64,000 nucleotides of DNA from Lactobacillus xujianguonis (GCF_004009905.1 NZ_ML136878.1:16911-80910), one strand, 5' to 3'; counted from the stretch's first letter, positions 26,154 to 35,138 are shown. The notes: generated by a model not told the origin, from the sequence alone. A program made the numbers and translations.

Positions 26154-27053
26154 TTAGTCTTTCAAAGTTTGTAATAACTTCTCAATTCTTCTTTTCTTTG
26201 CGGAATCTTTTTGATAAATAGCTTGGATGCTGTAATTTTGATTTTCATTTTTAGTCGCAAGTGGCATAAAGTGAATCTGATTCTCATTCTTCCAAGTTAA
26301 ATCAATTAAATCTTTTGGATAATAAGCAAAAGCATCATCTAGTGCAACGATCATCTGCATTTGTTCAATACTAGAAACTCGTGAAACACGTAGATCTTGT
26401 AAATCTTGCGGCAACGTTTTTAAAAAGCACCGCTTAATATAATTAGAATTTTCCAAACTAAAATACAGAATTGGCTTTTTCTCTAGCTCTTCATTGGGAA
26501 ATTTATCTAATTTACTGATCGGATTCAAACGCGACACGCCCATAATCATTTCACTTTCAAACATGGTCATATTAGTCAAATTGTTAGCTAAAAAATTCTG
26601 TGAACCATAATCTAGAATATAGGCAAAATCAAGCAATCCTAAAGAAACGTTGGAAATCAGATTTTCAATACTCTGCTCTGAAACTACAAAATGATGCCGT
26701 TCTTCCTTCTGATAAAATGCAAAAAGTTGTTGCTTTAACAAACTACCTTCAAATGGGGAAAAGTATCCCACTTTGACTTCAGTGTATTTTTCTTTTTGCT
26801 GATACTTTAGTGAATTCACTTCAACATCGAAACTATGAAGCATATCCTTAACCTTAAGATAAAACTCTTCTCCTTGCTTGGTAACATTGATTCTATTTTT
26901 TCCTCGAATAAATAAAGAAAAGCCTAATTCATTTTCCAACTTAAACATATTTTGAGAAACAGCTCTTTGGGAAATATATTCCTTAGCTGCTGCTTTTTGA
27001 AAACTTCCTGATTCCACTACGTTGACAAAAGTTCTTAGTTTTGAAAAGTCCAT
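26154..27053 (-). CDS. LysR-family regulator, divergent from flavoprotein reductase
   Basis: The 299-residue protein has an N-terminal winged helix (FSKLRTFVNVVESGSFQKAA ... ISQRAVSQNMFKLENELGF) and a substrate-binding domain. It is divergent from the flavoprotein gene at 27163, with a ~110-bp shared regulatory gap, the usual layout of a LysR regulator and its target. The effector is unknown; an unsaturated acid that is the substrate of the reductase is a reasonable guess. Confidence 0.92.
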   Translation of the reverse strand: MDFSKLRTFVNVVESGSFQKAAAKEYISQRAVSQNMFKLENELGFSLFIRGKNRINVTKQGEEFYLKVKDMLHSFDVEVNSLKYQQKEKYTEVKVGYFSPFEGSLLKQQLFAFYQKEERHHFVVSEQSIENLISNVSLGLLDFAYILDYGSQNFLANNLTNMTMFESEMIMGVSRLNPISKLDKFPNEELEKKPILYFSLENSNYIKRCFLKTLPQDLQDLRVSRVSSIEQMQMIVALDDAFAYYPKDLIDLTWKNENQIHFMPLATKNENQNYSIQAIYQKDSAKKRRIEKLLQTLKD

Positions 27054-27162
27054 TTACCCGAATCTCCTACTTCTACTGTTAAACTATTTACTCACTCCAA
27101 TTATAACTACACTCTCCTTATAATAAAAGTATGAAAGCGATTAACAAAGGAGTATAACAATA

Positions 27163-28617
27163 ATGATTGCTAAAAATAAAAACTATGATGTTGTCGTTGT
27201 TGGTTCGGGTGCAGCTGGTCAAGCTGCCGCATTAACTGCTCGCGAAAATGGTGCAAGTGTTTTAATGCTTGAAAAAGGACGCCACACTGGTGGTTCCGCA
27301 AATTACAGTGAAGGACTTTTCGCTGTTAACTCATATTTACAACAAGAAAAAGGTATCAATGTTTCTGGAACTGATGTCTTAAAAGAAGAAGTAGAATATT
27401 CAAAATATAAAGCTGATTCACGAATTTGGCGTGATTATGTGGATTCAAGCGCCGAAAACGTTAAATGGCTCCATGATGAAGGCGTTGAATACGAAGGTGT
27501 TCAAGCTATGGGTGCTGGTGAAGCTACCTGGCACATCTACAAAGGCTTTGGGGATGCAGTCATGCACAAAGCTTTACAACCTAAATTTGAAAAACTAGGT
27601 GGTGAACTACTTACTTCAACCTCTGCAGTAGATTTAAAAGTTAATGATGATCATACTAAAATCGTAACCATCAAAGATGAAGCTACTGGTGAAACTGAAG
27701 ATATCACTGCTAAAGTGGTTATCTTAGCTGCCGGTGGTTACTTGAACAATGAAAAAATGATGGCTGAAGAAACTAACTACGACTTATCTCGTTTAATTCC
27801 AGTTTCTTCTGGTAAGGGGACTGGAGACGGCTTACGTTTAGGTTGGAGTGTTGGTGCTCGCAAATACTCAACTGGCATGGCAATGCTCTTTGGTGGATAT
27901 TTAAAGGATCCTAACGAACCATCTTTCAAGATGATGGGCAGCCAAATGAACGCCGCTGCTGGTCAACAACCATTATTATGGATTAACGAAAATGGTGAAC
28001 GTTTTGTTGATGAATCGGTAATTTACAACTTCTCTATGGCTGGTAATGCTTTATACACTCAAAATGAAGTTTATAGCATTCTCGACACTAAAGTTATCAA
28101 GAAGATGGCAAAAGACGGCAACTTTATGGGCCTCGGTGTTTATGTTAAGCGTGGTCAAAAGATGGATAAGCTGCAAGCTGAAATTGACCAAGCGGTTGCC
28201 GATAAGAAACCATTTATTTTCAAAGCAGATTCAATTGAGGAACTTGCTGAAAAGATGGGCTTACCAAAAGACAAATTAGTCAAGACTATTAAGACATATA
28301 ATGATTTTGCCAAAAGCGGTGAAGATCAGGAATTTGGTAAAGATCCAGAATACTTACAAGCCGTTGAAGAAGGTCCATTTTATGGCTTTAAGTTGAATAT
28401 CGGTGCTTTCTGTACAATGGGTGGTTTAAAAGTTACTCCTGAAAACGAAGTCGAAGACAACGATGGGAAGGTTATTCCTGGTTTATATGCAGCCGGAAAT
28501 GATGCTTCAGGTTTAACTGGAGATACTTATGGTCCAAACATGCCTGGTACCTGTGCTGGCTATGCATTCTACTCAGGTAGAAACGCTGCTCAACATGCAC
28601 AAAAATATTTGAAATAA
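27163..28617 (+). CDS. Fumarate-reductase-type flavoprotein (single FAD-binding domain)
   Basis: The 484-residue protein belongs to the FAD-dependent fumarate reductase/succinate dehydrogenase/ene-reductase family. Motifs: dinucleotide fold VVVVGSGAAGQAAALTA, then GGSANYSEGLF, SSGKGTGDGLRLGWSVGA, and the C-terminal AAGNDASGLTGDTYGPNMPG. It lacks the FMN-binding domain that its relative at 57280-59163 carries, and has no signal peptide, so electrons must come from another protein or a soluble carrier. SD AAAGGAG precedes ATG 27163, and TATAAT lies at 27119-27124. The substrate is not evident. Confidence 0.9.
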   Translation: MIAKNKNYDVVVVGSGAAGQAAALTARENGASVLMLEKGRHTGGSANYSEGLFAVNSYLQQEKGINVSGTDVLKEEVEYSKYKADSRIWRDYVDSSAENVKWLHDEGVEYEGVQAMGAGEATWHIYKGFGDAVMHKALQPKFEKLGGELLTSTSAVDLKVNDDHTKIVTIKDEATGETEDITAKVVILAAGGYLNNEKMMAEETNYDLSRLIPVSSGKGTGDGLRLGWSVGARKYSTGMAMLFGGYLKDPNEPSFKMMGSQMNAAAGQQPLLWINENGERFVDESVIYNFSMAGNALYTQNEVYSILDTKVIKKMAKDGNFMGLGVYVKRGQKMDKLQAEIDQAVADKKPFIFKADSIEELAEKMGLPKDKLVKTIKTYNDFAKSGEDQEFGKDPEYLQAVEEGPFYGFKLNIGAFCTMGGLKVTPENEVEDNDGKVIPGLYAAGNDASGLTGDTYGPNMPGTCAGYAFYSGRNAAQHAQKYLK

Positions 28618-28625
28618 ATCCAGCA

Positions 28626-28662
28626 AAAAAAGCAGCTACTCTTCTGAGAGTAGCTGCTTTTT
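28626..28662. terminator. Repeated terminator hairpin, copy 2
   Basis: AAAAAAGCAGCTACTCT-TCTG-AGAGTAGCTGCTTTTT is a perfect stem between convergent genes; it is a near copy of the hairpins at 26109 and 32350. Confidence 0.88.
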
Positions 28663-28709
28663 GATTATACAATTCAACCTTTTAAAGTTTAAAGGGTTGT
28701 TTTAAATAT

Positions 28710-30092
28710 TTATACCACCTTTTCTTTTTTGTTAAACAATCTCCCTATCAACATTACGATTAAAGGAGTAAAAATAGCAATATAGGTATCATTTATTCCA
28801 AAAGGATCACCTAGTAAATACCAAACAGTTGTCAAAATCGTAGTCCCAATTAAAGCAATATTAGCTACTGTAGTATTTCTAAAGGATGGTAAATAGAAGG
28901 CTAATACAGCAACAATAGCAATTGATACTCTTAAGGCTTTAGCAAAGAATGATAATGCCAAAATATTTGGCGACATGAACATGAAAATTAATGGTAAGAA
29001 GCCAACTATTACTGAAATTATCTTAGTTACCTTTAACTGTGTATGTTCTTCTGGCTTCCAATGTGGTACATAGAAGTCATCGACAACTAATGCAACGATC
29101 GCTAACGAACAAGCACTTACACCAATAAACACACTAGCCAAAAGACCAATAGCTGTTATTGAAGCTAAGGCCACGTTCATATGTCCTAAGAAAACAGGCA
29201 AAGCATAGAGTGGATTAATATGTGGGAACAACATTTTTGCATAAACACCAATCAAGCCCAAGCCGATGCCAAAAGGTATTACTAAAAATGCTGCCCAGAA
29301 TGACGCTTTTTGAGCGTCTTTAGCAGATGGAGTTGAAGCAATCGCTTGTGCGATAAATTGTGTAGAAAAAATGGCACCAGTTGAAGTCAAAATCCAACCA
29401 ATAATCGTTCCCCAACCTACTTTACCAGTGATGCTATAGTAATAACTTGGTAACTTAATCATTTCACCACTAGCATTGTGAGAAAGTACTAATGCTACAG
29501 CAAGAACAATTAATACTGCGCAATACTTAAAAAATGTATGAATCATGGTAGTTTTAGCTACACTCTTCATCCCACCAATACTGAAATAAATAGTACTTAC
29601 CACTGCAATAATTATCATTGAAATTGGTAGATTAGTCCCTAATATTTCATGCAACACGCTTGCTCCACTGAAATAAGTATTTAAGTTAAGCATCAACATT
29701 GCGTAGATCATAATTAAAGAAACTATTATTTGAGTCGAACGGCCATACTTTTGCTTTACAGCTCCAGAAATCGTAAAACTGCCAGTTTTGTATAATCTTT
29801 TAACAAAGAACATCCCATACAAAAAGAAACCAATAGCTGCAGCAAACACAGACCAAGCAGCTGCAAAGCCACTTGTATAGGCTCTTTGAGCAGTTCCTAT
29901 TACCGCCATAATACCGTTATAGTTAGAAAATAGCATAACCGCTACTACGAAGTATGGTATTCCCTTCCCACCTTGCATGAAATCGGAATTTGAATGTCCA
30001 CTCCATTTGTAACTTAAATAAGACGTTATCACAATATAAATGACTACAACTGCCAAAATAATTATTGACATTTTAGGATTCATAATAGACAT
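28710..30092 (-). CDS. Sodium:solute symporter family protein
   Basis: The 460-residue membrane protein has about thirteen hydrophobic segments and the SSS pattern: YIVITSYLSYKWSGHSNSDF followed by MQGGKGIPYFVVAVMLFSNY, then the Na-site helix region STGAIFSTQFIAQAIASTPS. SD AGGAG lies before ATG 30092. It follows the DHDPS-family gene, separated by an attenuator-like hairpin. In this context it most likely imports the sugar acid or related compound cleaved by the lyase. The substrate is not known. Confidence 0.88.
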   Translation of the reverse strand: MSIMNPKMSIIILAVVVIYIVITSYLSYKWSGHSNSDFMQGGKGIPYFVVAVMLFSNYNGIMAVIGTAQRAYTSGFAAAWSVFAAAIGFFLYGMFFVKRLYKTGSFTISGAVKQKYGRSTQIIVSLIMIYAMLMLNLNTYFSGASVLHEILGTNLPISMIIIAVVSTIYFSIGGMKSVAKTTMIHTFFKYCAVLIVLAVALVLSHNASGEMIKLPSYYYSITGKVGWGTIIGWILTSTGAIFSTQFIAQAIASTPSAKDAQKASFWAAFLVIPFGIGLGLIGVYAKMLFPHINPLYALPVFLGHMNVALASITAIGLLASVFIGVSACSLAIVALVVDDFYVPHWKPEEHTQLKVTKIISVIVGFLPLIFMFMSPNILALSFFAKALRVSIAIVAVLAFYLPSFRNTTVANIALIGTTILTTVWYLLGDPFGINDTYIAIFTPLIVMLIGRLFNKKEKVV

Positions 30093-30111
30093 GGCGTAAT
30101 CTCCTCTTACT

Positions 30112-30161
30112 AAAAAAGCGTTATTAGAAGTTGTGTTATAACCCTAACAACGCCTTTTTTA
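30112..30161 (-). terminator. Terminator between lyase and symporter genes
   Basis: On the minus strand AAAAAAGgCGTTgTTAG pairs with CTAATAACGCTTTTTT across a ~15-base loop. It would end or attenuate the LacI-lyase transcript before the symporter gene. Confidence 0.7.
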
Positions 30162-30174
30162 TTTGCTAAACATT

Positions 30175-31134
30175 TTAAAACTTACTCATATCAACTTTAC
30201 TCAATCCACTAGCCTTAACACCTTCAGCAATAGTTTTCTTGCTTTCTTCGGTTAAAGGTAATACTGGCTTACGCATATGAGCATTCTTAAATACACCACG
30301 GTCAACTAATACTTGCTTTAATCTAGCATGTGCTTCACCTGAAGGTTGACCTCCTCTATAAATTGCTCTTTCTACTGGGAAGATCTTATCATCAACATCA
30401 TGTAATTCTTGGCATGACCCTGTACGATAAGTCTTGAATGCTTTAGAGATTAATTCTGGAATACAACCTGCAAATCCTAAGATAGCACCATCCATGCCTG
30501 GGAATAATGAATCACAAATAGTTTCATCGTGACAAGTAAGCAAAGCAGTTTCTGGAGTTTCTTTTCTCAAGGTACGTACTTCTTCTTCATAAACAGATTG
30601 TACACGAGTACCCATCTTAATTCCCTTTACATGAGGGATCTCCTTACACATTTTAATTAAAGTATCTAATGGATAGAATGCTTTAGTAGTAGCTGGGTAA
30701 AGGTGAATAATAATATCAATATCTGCTCCTTCAGCAATATCTTTAACCCATTCAAATGGTGATTTAGGATTCATACCGAATCTTAACCACATATGTGGTG
30801 GCATAAGCAAGATAGCATCTGCACCTGCTTCTTTAGCATCTTTAGCAGTTTCAATTGCTTCTCTAGTATTTTCACTACTTACACCTGATACAATCGTCAT
30901 CTTGTCACCGACTTCATCAGCAGCAATTGCAGTGATGCGTTTACGTTCTTCTCTACTCAAAGCAGTGATTTCACCAGTATGACCATTGGTAACAATTCCT
31001 TGAACACCATCATCATAAAAAGTTTCAAGCCAATCTAAGTACTTTCTAAATTCTGGTTCATTAATTGAATCGTCATCGTTCATTGGAACGGAAATAGCTG
31101 GAAAAATAGTTTTAAAATTCTTAACTTTAACCAT
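30175..31134 (-). CDS. Dihydrodipicolinate synthase (DapA/NAL) family lyase
   Basis: This is a 319-residue TIM-barrel class I aldolase. The 2-oxo-acid pocket motif is TNGHTGEITALSREER, the catalytic tyrosine is in IIHLYPATT, and the Schiff-base lysine is in HVKGIKMGTRVQS. A C-terminal extension (about residues 270-319) is longer than in housekeeping DapA. Its place between a LacI repressor and a symporter indicates a catabolic lyase for an imported sugar acid or hydroxyproline-like compound rather than lysine synthesis. It lies ten bases downstream of the LacI gene. The exact substrate cannot be read. Confidence 0.88.
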   Translation of the reverse strand: MVKVKNFKTIFPAISVPMNDDDSINEPEFRKYLDWLETFYDDGVQGIVTNGHTGEITALSREERKRITAIAADEVGDKMTIVSGVSSENTREAIETAKDAKEAGADAILLMPPHMWLRFGMNPKSPFEWVKDIAEGADIDIIIHLYPATTKAFYPLDTLIKMCKEIPHVKGIKMGTRVQSVYEEEVRTLRKETPETALLTCHDETICDSLFPGMDGAILGFAGCIPELISKAFKTYRTGSCQELHDVDDKIFPVERAIYRGGQPSGEAHARLKQVLVDRGVFKNAHMRKPVLPLTEESKKTIAEGVKASGLSKVDMSKF

Positions 31135-31144
31135 TTTAAATCTC

Positions 31145-32137
31145 CTAACAAGTCATTCGACTCATAAACTCAGTATTCAATGCTTGATGTTGAACTGGTA
31201 AATCCTCTAAATTTTCAATTCTAGAAATCAACAAACTCAATGACCGCATTGAAATACTTTTAATTGGGAAAATCGTTGCACTAACTTGTGTTTGCGAAAA
31301 ACTACTTGCACTACACCCTGCCAAGCTAACTACTTTAACTTTTTCAGGAACTTTATACTTGTTAGCCTTCAGATATTGCATTACACCTAAAGACTGCACA
31401 TCATTTGCTACTAAGAGTGCATCTAAAGAAGGACAATCAGTAAATAATTCAGAAGCTAGATCATATCCTGATTTATTATAAGATTTTGGATATTCATTCA
31501 AACACTTATAAACTGGAGTCATATGAAGTTGCTTAGTAATTTGCTTGTAGGCAAGTAGTTTTTCTTGATAAGATTGATCTTTAGCATAACCATTGATCAA
31601 TCCGATATTTTTAGCTCCATTTTTTCTCAAATTTTCAATTGCAATTTGTATACTTTGTTTATAGTTTACGGAAACACTATCTAAATTTTTATTGACATTT
31701 CTAAAGATCTGAACAATTGGGACACCACTTATTTGAATGTCTTCCAGTAAATGGTTATTTTCTCCAGTTCCTGCAATCAATATGCCGTCAACTAGGCCAT
31801 ACCGCATTCTTTCTAAAAGATCAGCTTCCTTTTCGGCATCATCATCAGAAATTCCAATAATAATTTTGTAATCAATGGCATTCGCATCTTTTTCTGCATT
31901 TTGGACAAAATCCATAAAGATGTTATATTGCAAATTAGGTACTATGATTCCGATTGTTTTGGTCTTACCCCTTTCGATTACCTTACGTAAAGTTTGAGGA
32001 TTATAACTCAACTTTTCTGCAGCTTCTAGTATTCTTTTCTTCGTACTAGGATGCACGTAAATTGAATTGTTTAAAGCCCTCGAAACCGTACTTTCATTAA
32101 CATGTGCCAGTTTTGCGATATCTTTTAAAGTTGCCAT
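31145..32137 (-). CDS. LacI-family transcriptional repressor
   Basis: The 330-residue protein has the LacI helix-turn-helix ATLKDIAKLAHVNESTVSRA with hinge helix TLRKVIERGKTKTIGIIVPN, and a periplasmic-binding-protein-like effector domain. It is the first gene of the LacI-lyase(-symporter) unit. A palindrome centred on AAGCGCTT at 32205-32219 upstream could be its own operator as well as a CRE. SD AAAGGAA precedes ATG 32137. Confidence 0.93.
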   Translation of the reverse strand: MATLKDIAKLAHVNESTVSRALNNSIYVHPSTKKRILEAAEKLSYNPQTLRKVIERGKTKTIGIIVPNLQYNIFMDFVQNAEKDANAIDYKIIIGISDDDAEKEADLLERMRYGLVDGILIAGTGENNHLLEDIQISGVPIVQIFRNVNKNLDSVSVNYKQSIQIAIENLRKNGAKNIGLINGYAKDQSYQEKLLAYKQITKQLHMTPVYKCLNEYPKSYNKSGYDLASELFTDCPSLDALLVANDVQSLGVMQYLKANKYKVPEKVKVVSLAGCSASSFSQTQVSATIFPIKSISMRSLSLLISRIENLEDLPVQHQALNTEFMSRMTC

Positions 32138-32204
32138 TAGATAGTTCCTTTCACGGGAGTATCACCTAAACTATGAGTAAAGAGGTTAGGAATCATTCCA
32201 GTTA

Positions 32205-32219
32205 AGTAAGCGCTTGCAT
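32205..32219 (-). promoter_or_regulatory. CRE / LacI-type operator upstream of the LacI gene
   Basis: The minus strand reads ATGCAAGCGCTTACT, one mismatch from the CRE consensus. The symmetrical core GTAAGCGCTTGC would also suit the LacI-family protein encoded next to it. Confidence 0.6.
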
Positions 32220-32349
32220 CTCTTTACGGTTTTAATGATATTCCATACCTGTTCTAATATCCATAAAATTCGGCTTTTCTGCATATTATTGCAGAAGTTA
32301 TGCAAAAGTGAAGTAAACTTATGCACATATTCGCTTTAATTTATGCGTT

Positions 32350-32388
32350 AAAAAGCAGCTACTCTTCTTCTGAGAGTAACTGCTTTTT
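32350..32388. terminator. Repeated terminator hairpin, copy 3
   Basis: The hairpin core at 32352-32387 (AAGCAGCTACTCT ... TAACTGCTTTTT) is identical to copy 1 at 26109. Here it lies after the stop of the minus-strand histidine kinase gene, between it and the LacI gene. Confidence 0.82.
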
Positions 32389-32402
32389 GATTTAAATTAG
32401 AT

Positions 32403-33677
32403 TTACTTCACATTCTTCAAGCTGACCGTGAACATAATGTCTTCGCCCTTATGGCTAACGGAAATCTTACCATGAAAGATTTCAATTAGTTCACGTGCCA
32501 TAGCTAACCCAATGCCAAAGCCGTCTTTTTTCGAATTATGTGATTCATCTTCACGGTAAAAACGATCAAAGAAATGAGTATAATCTTCATTTTTACCCTT
32601 GCGATAAGTATTACTTACCCGCAAAACCACATTTTTGCTCCAGGTGCTTTTAGCTAACTCAACACGTACTTTACCATGTGGATCACAATATTTACGAGCA
32701 TTATCAAGCAGGATGTTAACCACCTCTGCTAAAGAATGCTGCTCTGCGATTACCTTCAAGTCCTTTTGAATGGAAACTTGATAAGTTAGGTCATTCTTTT
32801 TCATAACTGATTTGAAGTCTTGCGCGCCATCTTCCACAATCTTGGAAAAGTCAACTTTACTTAAGGTCAATTCACCTGTCTCACCAGCTCTTGCTAAAGA
32901 AATTAAGCGATTAACCAATTTAGTTAATTTGGCTACTTGTTCTTTATTACTCTGATTCCACTCAGAATCATTACCAAGCATCTCTTCCATTTCGGTATTG
33001 GCTGAAATGACAGCTAATGGCGTCTTTAATTCATGCCCTGCATTAGTGATAAACTCTTGCTGCTTATGATAAGTATCTTTGATTGGCTTGATTGCTTTAC
33101 CAGATACTAAAATTAACACCAACGAGAAAATTAATAAGGCTAAAATTCCTAAGGCAATCGCCAAACGAAGAATCAACCAAAAACGTTGATAAATTAAAGT
33201 TTCATTTAAGAAAACGATTAATTTATGTCCCATTGAATCTTTAGAAACTTGATAAGCATAAGTATTCTCGCCTGATTTAATGTTACCACGCTTATCTTTT
33301 CTTGCTAAAACCTTCTTTAAAAAACTATTGATTTCAGAATTTTTCAGCTTATAAACATTATTATCATTGATCATCTTAATTCGCTGATCACTACCGACCA
33401 CAACGGAGAAGTACCGGTACTGATAAACTGCTTCTGGGTTATATTTACCTGCTAAAAAATTGCGGTTAATTGGGTCATTTTGATTTCCGAAAGCTGGTTG
33501 AGCATTATGTGGTGAAAGATGGCCTTCATTTTTAACTAAAGTAGTTAATACCCGATCAACTTCTTTTTGATTTTGAACATAAGACACACCAACTAAACTG
33601 CCAAGAGTAAGGATTAAGACTAAAAATAGCGCACCGATGGCCGCGCCAATAAACTTCCAGCGAAATTTCTGAATCAT
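32403..33677 (-). CDS. Membrane sensor histidine kinase
   Basis: The 424-residue kinase has two membrane helices (about 12-33 and 167-190) enclosing a ~130-residue extracellular sensor. A HisKA helix follows with FITNAGHELKTPLAVISANT (phospho-acceptor in GHELKTP), then an HATPase with N-box VVNILLDNARKYC and G-box GFGIGLAMARELIEIF. It is the third gene of a relQ-like / response regulator / kinase operon. The stimulus is unknown. Motifs resemble envelope-stress kinases of the CiaH or YycG class, but nothing narrower is justified. Confidence 0.93.
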   Translation of the reverse strand: MIQKFRWKFIGAAIGALFLVLILTLGSLVGVSYVQNQKEVDRVLTTLVKNEGHLSPHNAQPAFGNQNDPINRNFLAGKYNPEAVYQYRYFSVVVGSDQRIKMINDNNVYKLKNSEINSFLKKVLARKDKRGNIKSGENTYAYQVSKDSMGHKLIVFLNETLIYQRFWLILRLAIALGILALLIFSLVLILVSGKAIKPIKDTYHKQQEFITNAGHELKTPLAVISANTEMEEMLGNDSEWNQSNKEQVAKLTKLVNRLISLARAGETGELTLSKVDFSKIVEDGAQDFKSVMKKNDLTYQVSIQKDLKVIAEQHSLAEVVNILLDNARKYCDPHGKVRVELAKSTWSKNVVLRVSNTYRKGKNEDYTHFFDRFYREDESHNSKKDGFGIGLAMARELIEIFHGKISVSHKGEDIMFTVSLKNVK

Positions 33678-33685
33678 GTTCTCAC

Positions 33686-34351
33686 CTACTTAGCTAACTG
33701 ATAACTACCGCCCTTTTCACCTTCAATGTGAACTGAACTTTGAATTGATTGCAATTTTTGGCGCAAATAAGAAACATAAATCCAGACCACTTCACTATTA
33801 GCATCTTCATCATTTTTCCAAACATGGTTTAGAATCTCTTGCGTTGATAATGCTTTATTTTCATTTAACATGAAATAAGTCATTAATTGTGTTTCTTGTC
33901 GATTTAACCGAATCGAATTGTGACTGTCTAATTCTTGCTCAGCGACCTTGAGTTTAACATCCCCGACCGCTAATTCATCAGGGGTATAGTCATCTTCACG
34001 TCTTTCCATTGAACGCAGACGTGCCAACAATTCTTTTAGAGAAAATGGCTTGGTCAGGTAATCATCAGCACCACTATCTAGGCCAGTTACGCGATCATCG
34101 ACCTCTGCTTTAGCAGTTAACATGATCACGTAGGTCTTGTCACCACTATGTCTAATCTCTTTTAAGGCAGTAATTCCATCCATCACTGGCATCATGATAT
34201 CTAAAATCATGACATCATAAGAATTCTCCTTGGCATGTTCAACAGCTTTTTGACCATTATCAACGGGATCAACCTCATAGCCGGACTTTTCCATTGCTAC
34301 GGTCAACACTCTTAATAGTTGTGGTTCATCTTCTGCTACTAAAATCTTCAT
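33686..34351 (-). CDS. OmpR-family response regulator
   Basis: The 221-residue protein has a receiver domain (ILVAEDEPQLLRVL, phospho-acceptor in MILDIMMPVMDG, KPFSLKELLARL) and a winged-helix output domain (LNRQETQLMTYFMLNENKAL ... EVVWIYVSYLRQKLQ). It lies three bases after the alarmone synthetase gene and eight bases before the kinase gene, so the three are one transcript. Confidence 0.95.
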   Translation of the reverse strand: MKILVAEDEPQLLRVLTVAMEKSGYEVDPVDNGQKAVEHAKENSYDVMILDIMMPVMDGITALKEIRHSGDKTYVIMLTAKAEVDDRVTGLDSGADDYLTKPFSLKELLARLRSMERREDDYTPDELAVGDVKLKVAEQELDSHNSIRLNRQETQLMTYFMLNENKALSTQEILNHVWKNDEDANSEVVWIYVSYLRQKLQSIQSSVHIEGEKGGSYQLAK

Positions 34352-34354
34352 TCA

Positions 34355-34966
34355 TTAATCCTCTTCCCTAATTAGTTGGCGAATCGTCTGCATACTAACA
34401 TCACAAGATGCTAATTCATCAGCGACACGTTTCAATTCTCGTCCAATCATCTCTGGATTTTTGATTTGATGTTTGTACTTCATTTCGTGTTCCAAACTTG
34501 CCCAAGTATCCATCGCAATCGTTCTGAGCTGTACTTCAACAAAGTAGTGTCCTGGAATATTGCCATCAAGATCTTTGTCGGGAACTGTAACATCTAAGAT
34601 CATATGGTAAGAGCGATAACCATTGGGCTTGGCATTAGTAATGTAGTCTTTTTCTTTAACAACACTGACATTATCCCAACTTTTAATTGCAGCAATGCAA
34701 AGATAAATATCATCGATGAAGTTGCAAACAACACGTAAGCCAACACTATCGCGATTTACTCGTAAAGCTGAATGTTCATTTAGCGGCAGGCCCTTACGTT
34801 GACACTTCTCTTCCATGCTCTTTTCACTTTTAACGCGGCCACGTAAGTGCTCATACAATCGTTCATGATGTTGTGCTTCATAATTTTGATTAAGTTCTTT
34901 AAATTGCCCCATCATTTGAGTCAACAATTTATCCAATGTGGGTGCGTACTCTCCGTAAATATTCAA
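34355..34966 (-). CDS. Small alarmone synthetase, RelQ/YjbM type
   Basis: The protein is a RelA/SpoT synthetase domain without hydrolase domain. It has HLRGRVKSEKSMEEKCQRKG, DSVGLRVVCNFIDDIY, the conserved KPNGYRSYHM and VEVQLRTIAMDTWASLEHEM, which make (p)ppGpp from GTP/GDP and ATP. The conserved family start (M)xIYGEY fixes the N-terminus at TTG 34966 or 34969, seven bases after AGAGGGG; the ATG at 35014 would add an unrelated leader. About 203 residues. It is the first gene of an operon with a two-component system, which is not the usual setting. Confidence 0.9.
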   Translation of the reverse strand: MNIYGEYAPTLDKLLTQMMGQFKELNQNYEAQHHERLYEHLRGRVKSEKSMEEKCQRKGLPLNEHSALRVNRDSVGLRVVCNFIDDIYLCIAAIKSWDNVSVVKEKDYITNAKPNGYRSYHMILDVTVPDKDLDGNIPGHYFVEVQLRTIAMDTWASLEHEMKYKHQIKNPEMIGRELKRVADELASCDVSMQTIRQLIREED

Positions 34967-35059
34967 CAAAAATCCCCTCTTTTTGTTAGTTTGTTGTCCT
35001 ATGTTAGCAAGCAAATTTGATTTTTCTTTGAAGAAGTATTAAAAATCTGATTTATATTA

Positions 35060-35135
35060 CTTTTCAGTAATTACAATTACGTAATTATGATTACTGTAAT
35101 CGTAATTATCGTAAACATAATTATTATAATTTAAT
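35060..35135. repeat. TAATTA-type repeat cluster upstream of the alarmone synthetase operon
   Basis: Within about 75 bases the words GTAATTAC, ATTACGTAATTA, GATTACTGTAAT, CGTAATTATCG and ATAATTAT occur back to back in both orientations. The cluster lies in the promoter region of the relQ-like operon, between its start and the terminator of the next gene. It looks like overlapping operator half-sites. Confidence 0.5.
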
Positions 35136-35138
35136 TCA

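Noticed and set aside
27130..27145. CRE-like ATGAAAGCGATTAAC upstream of the flavoprotein gene
   Set aside because: At least two mismatches including loss of the CG-Y symmetry; too weak to list as a site.
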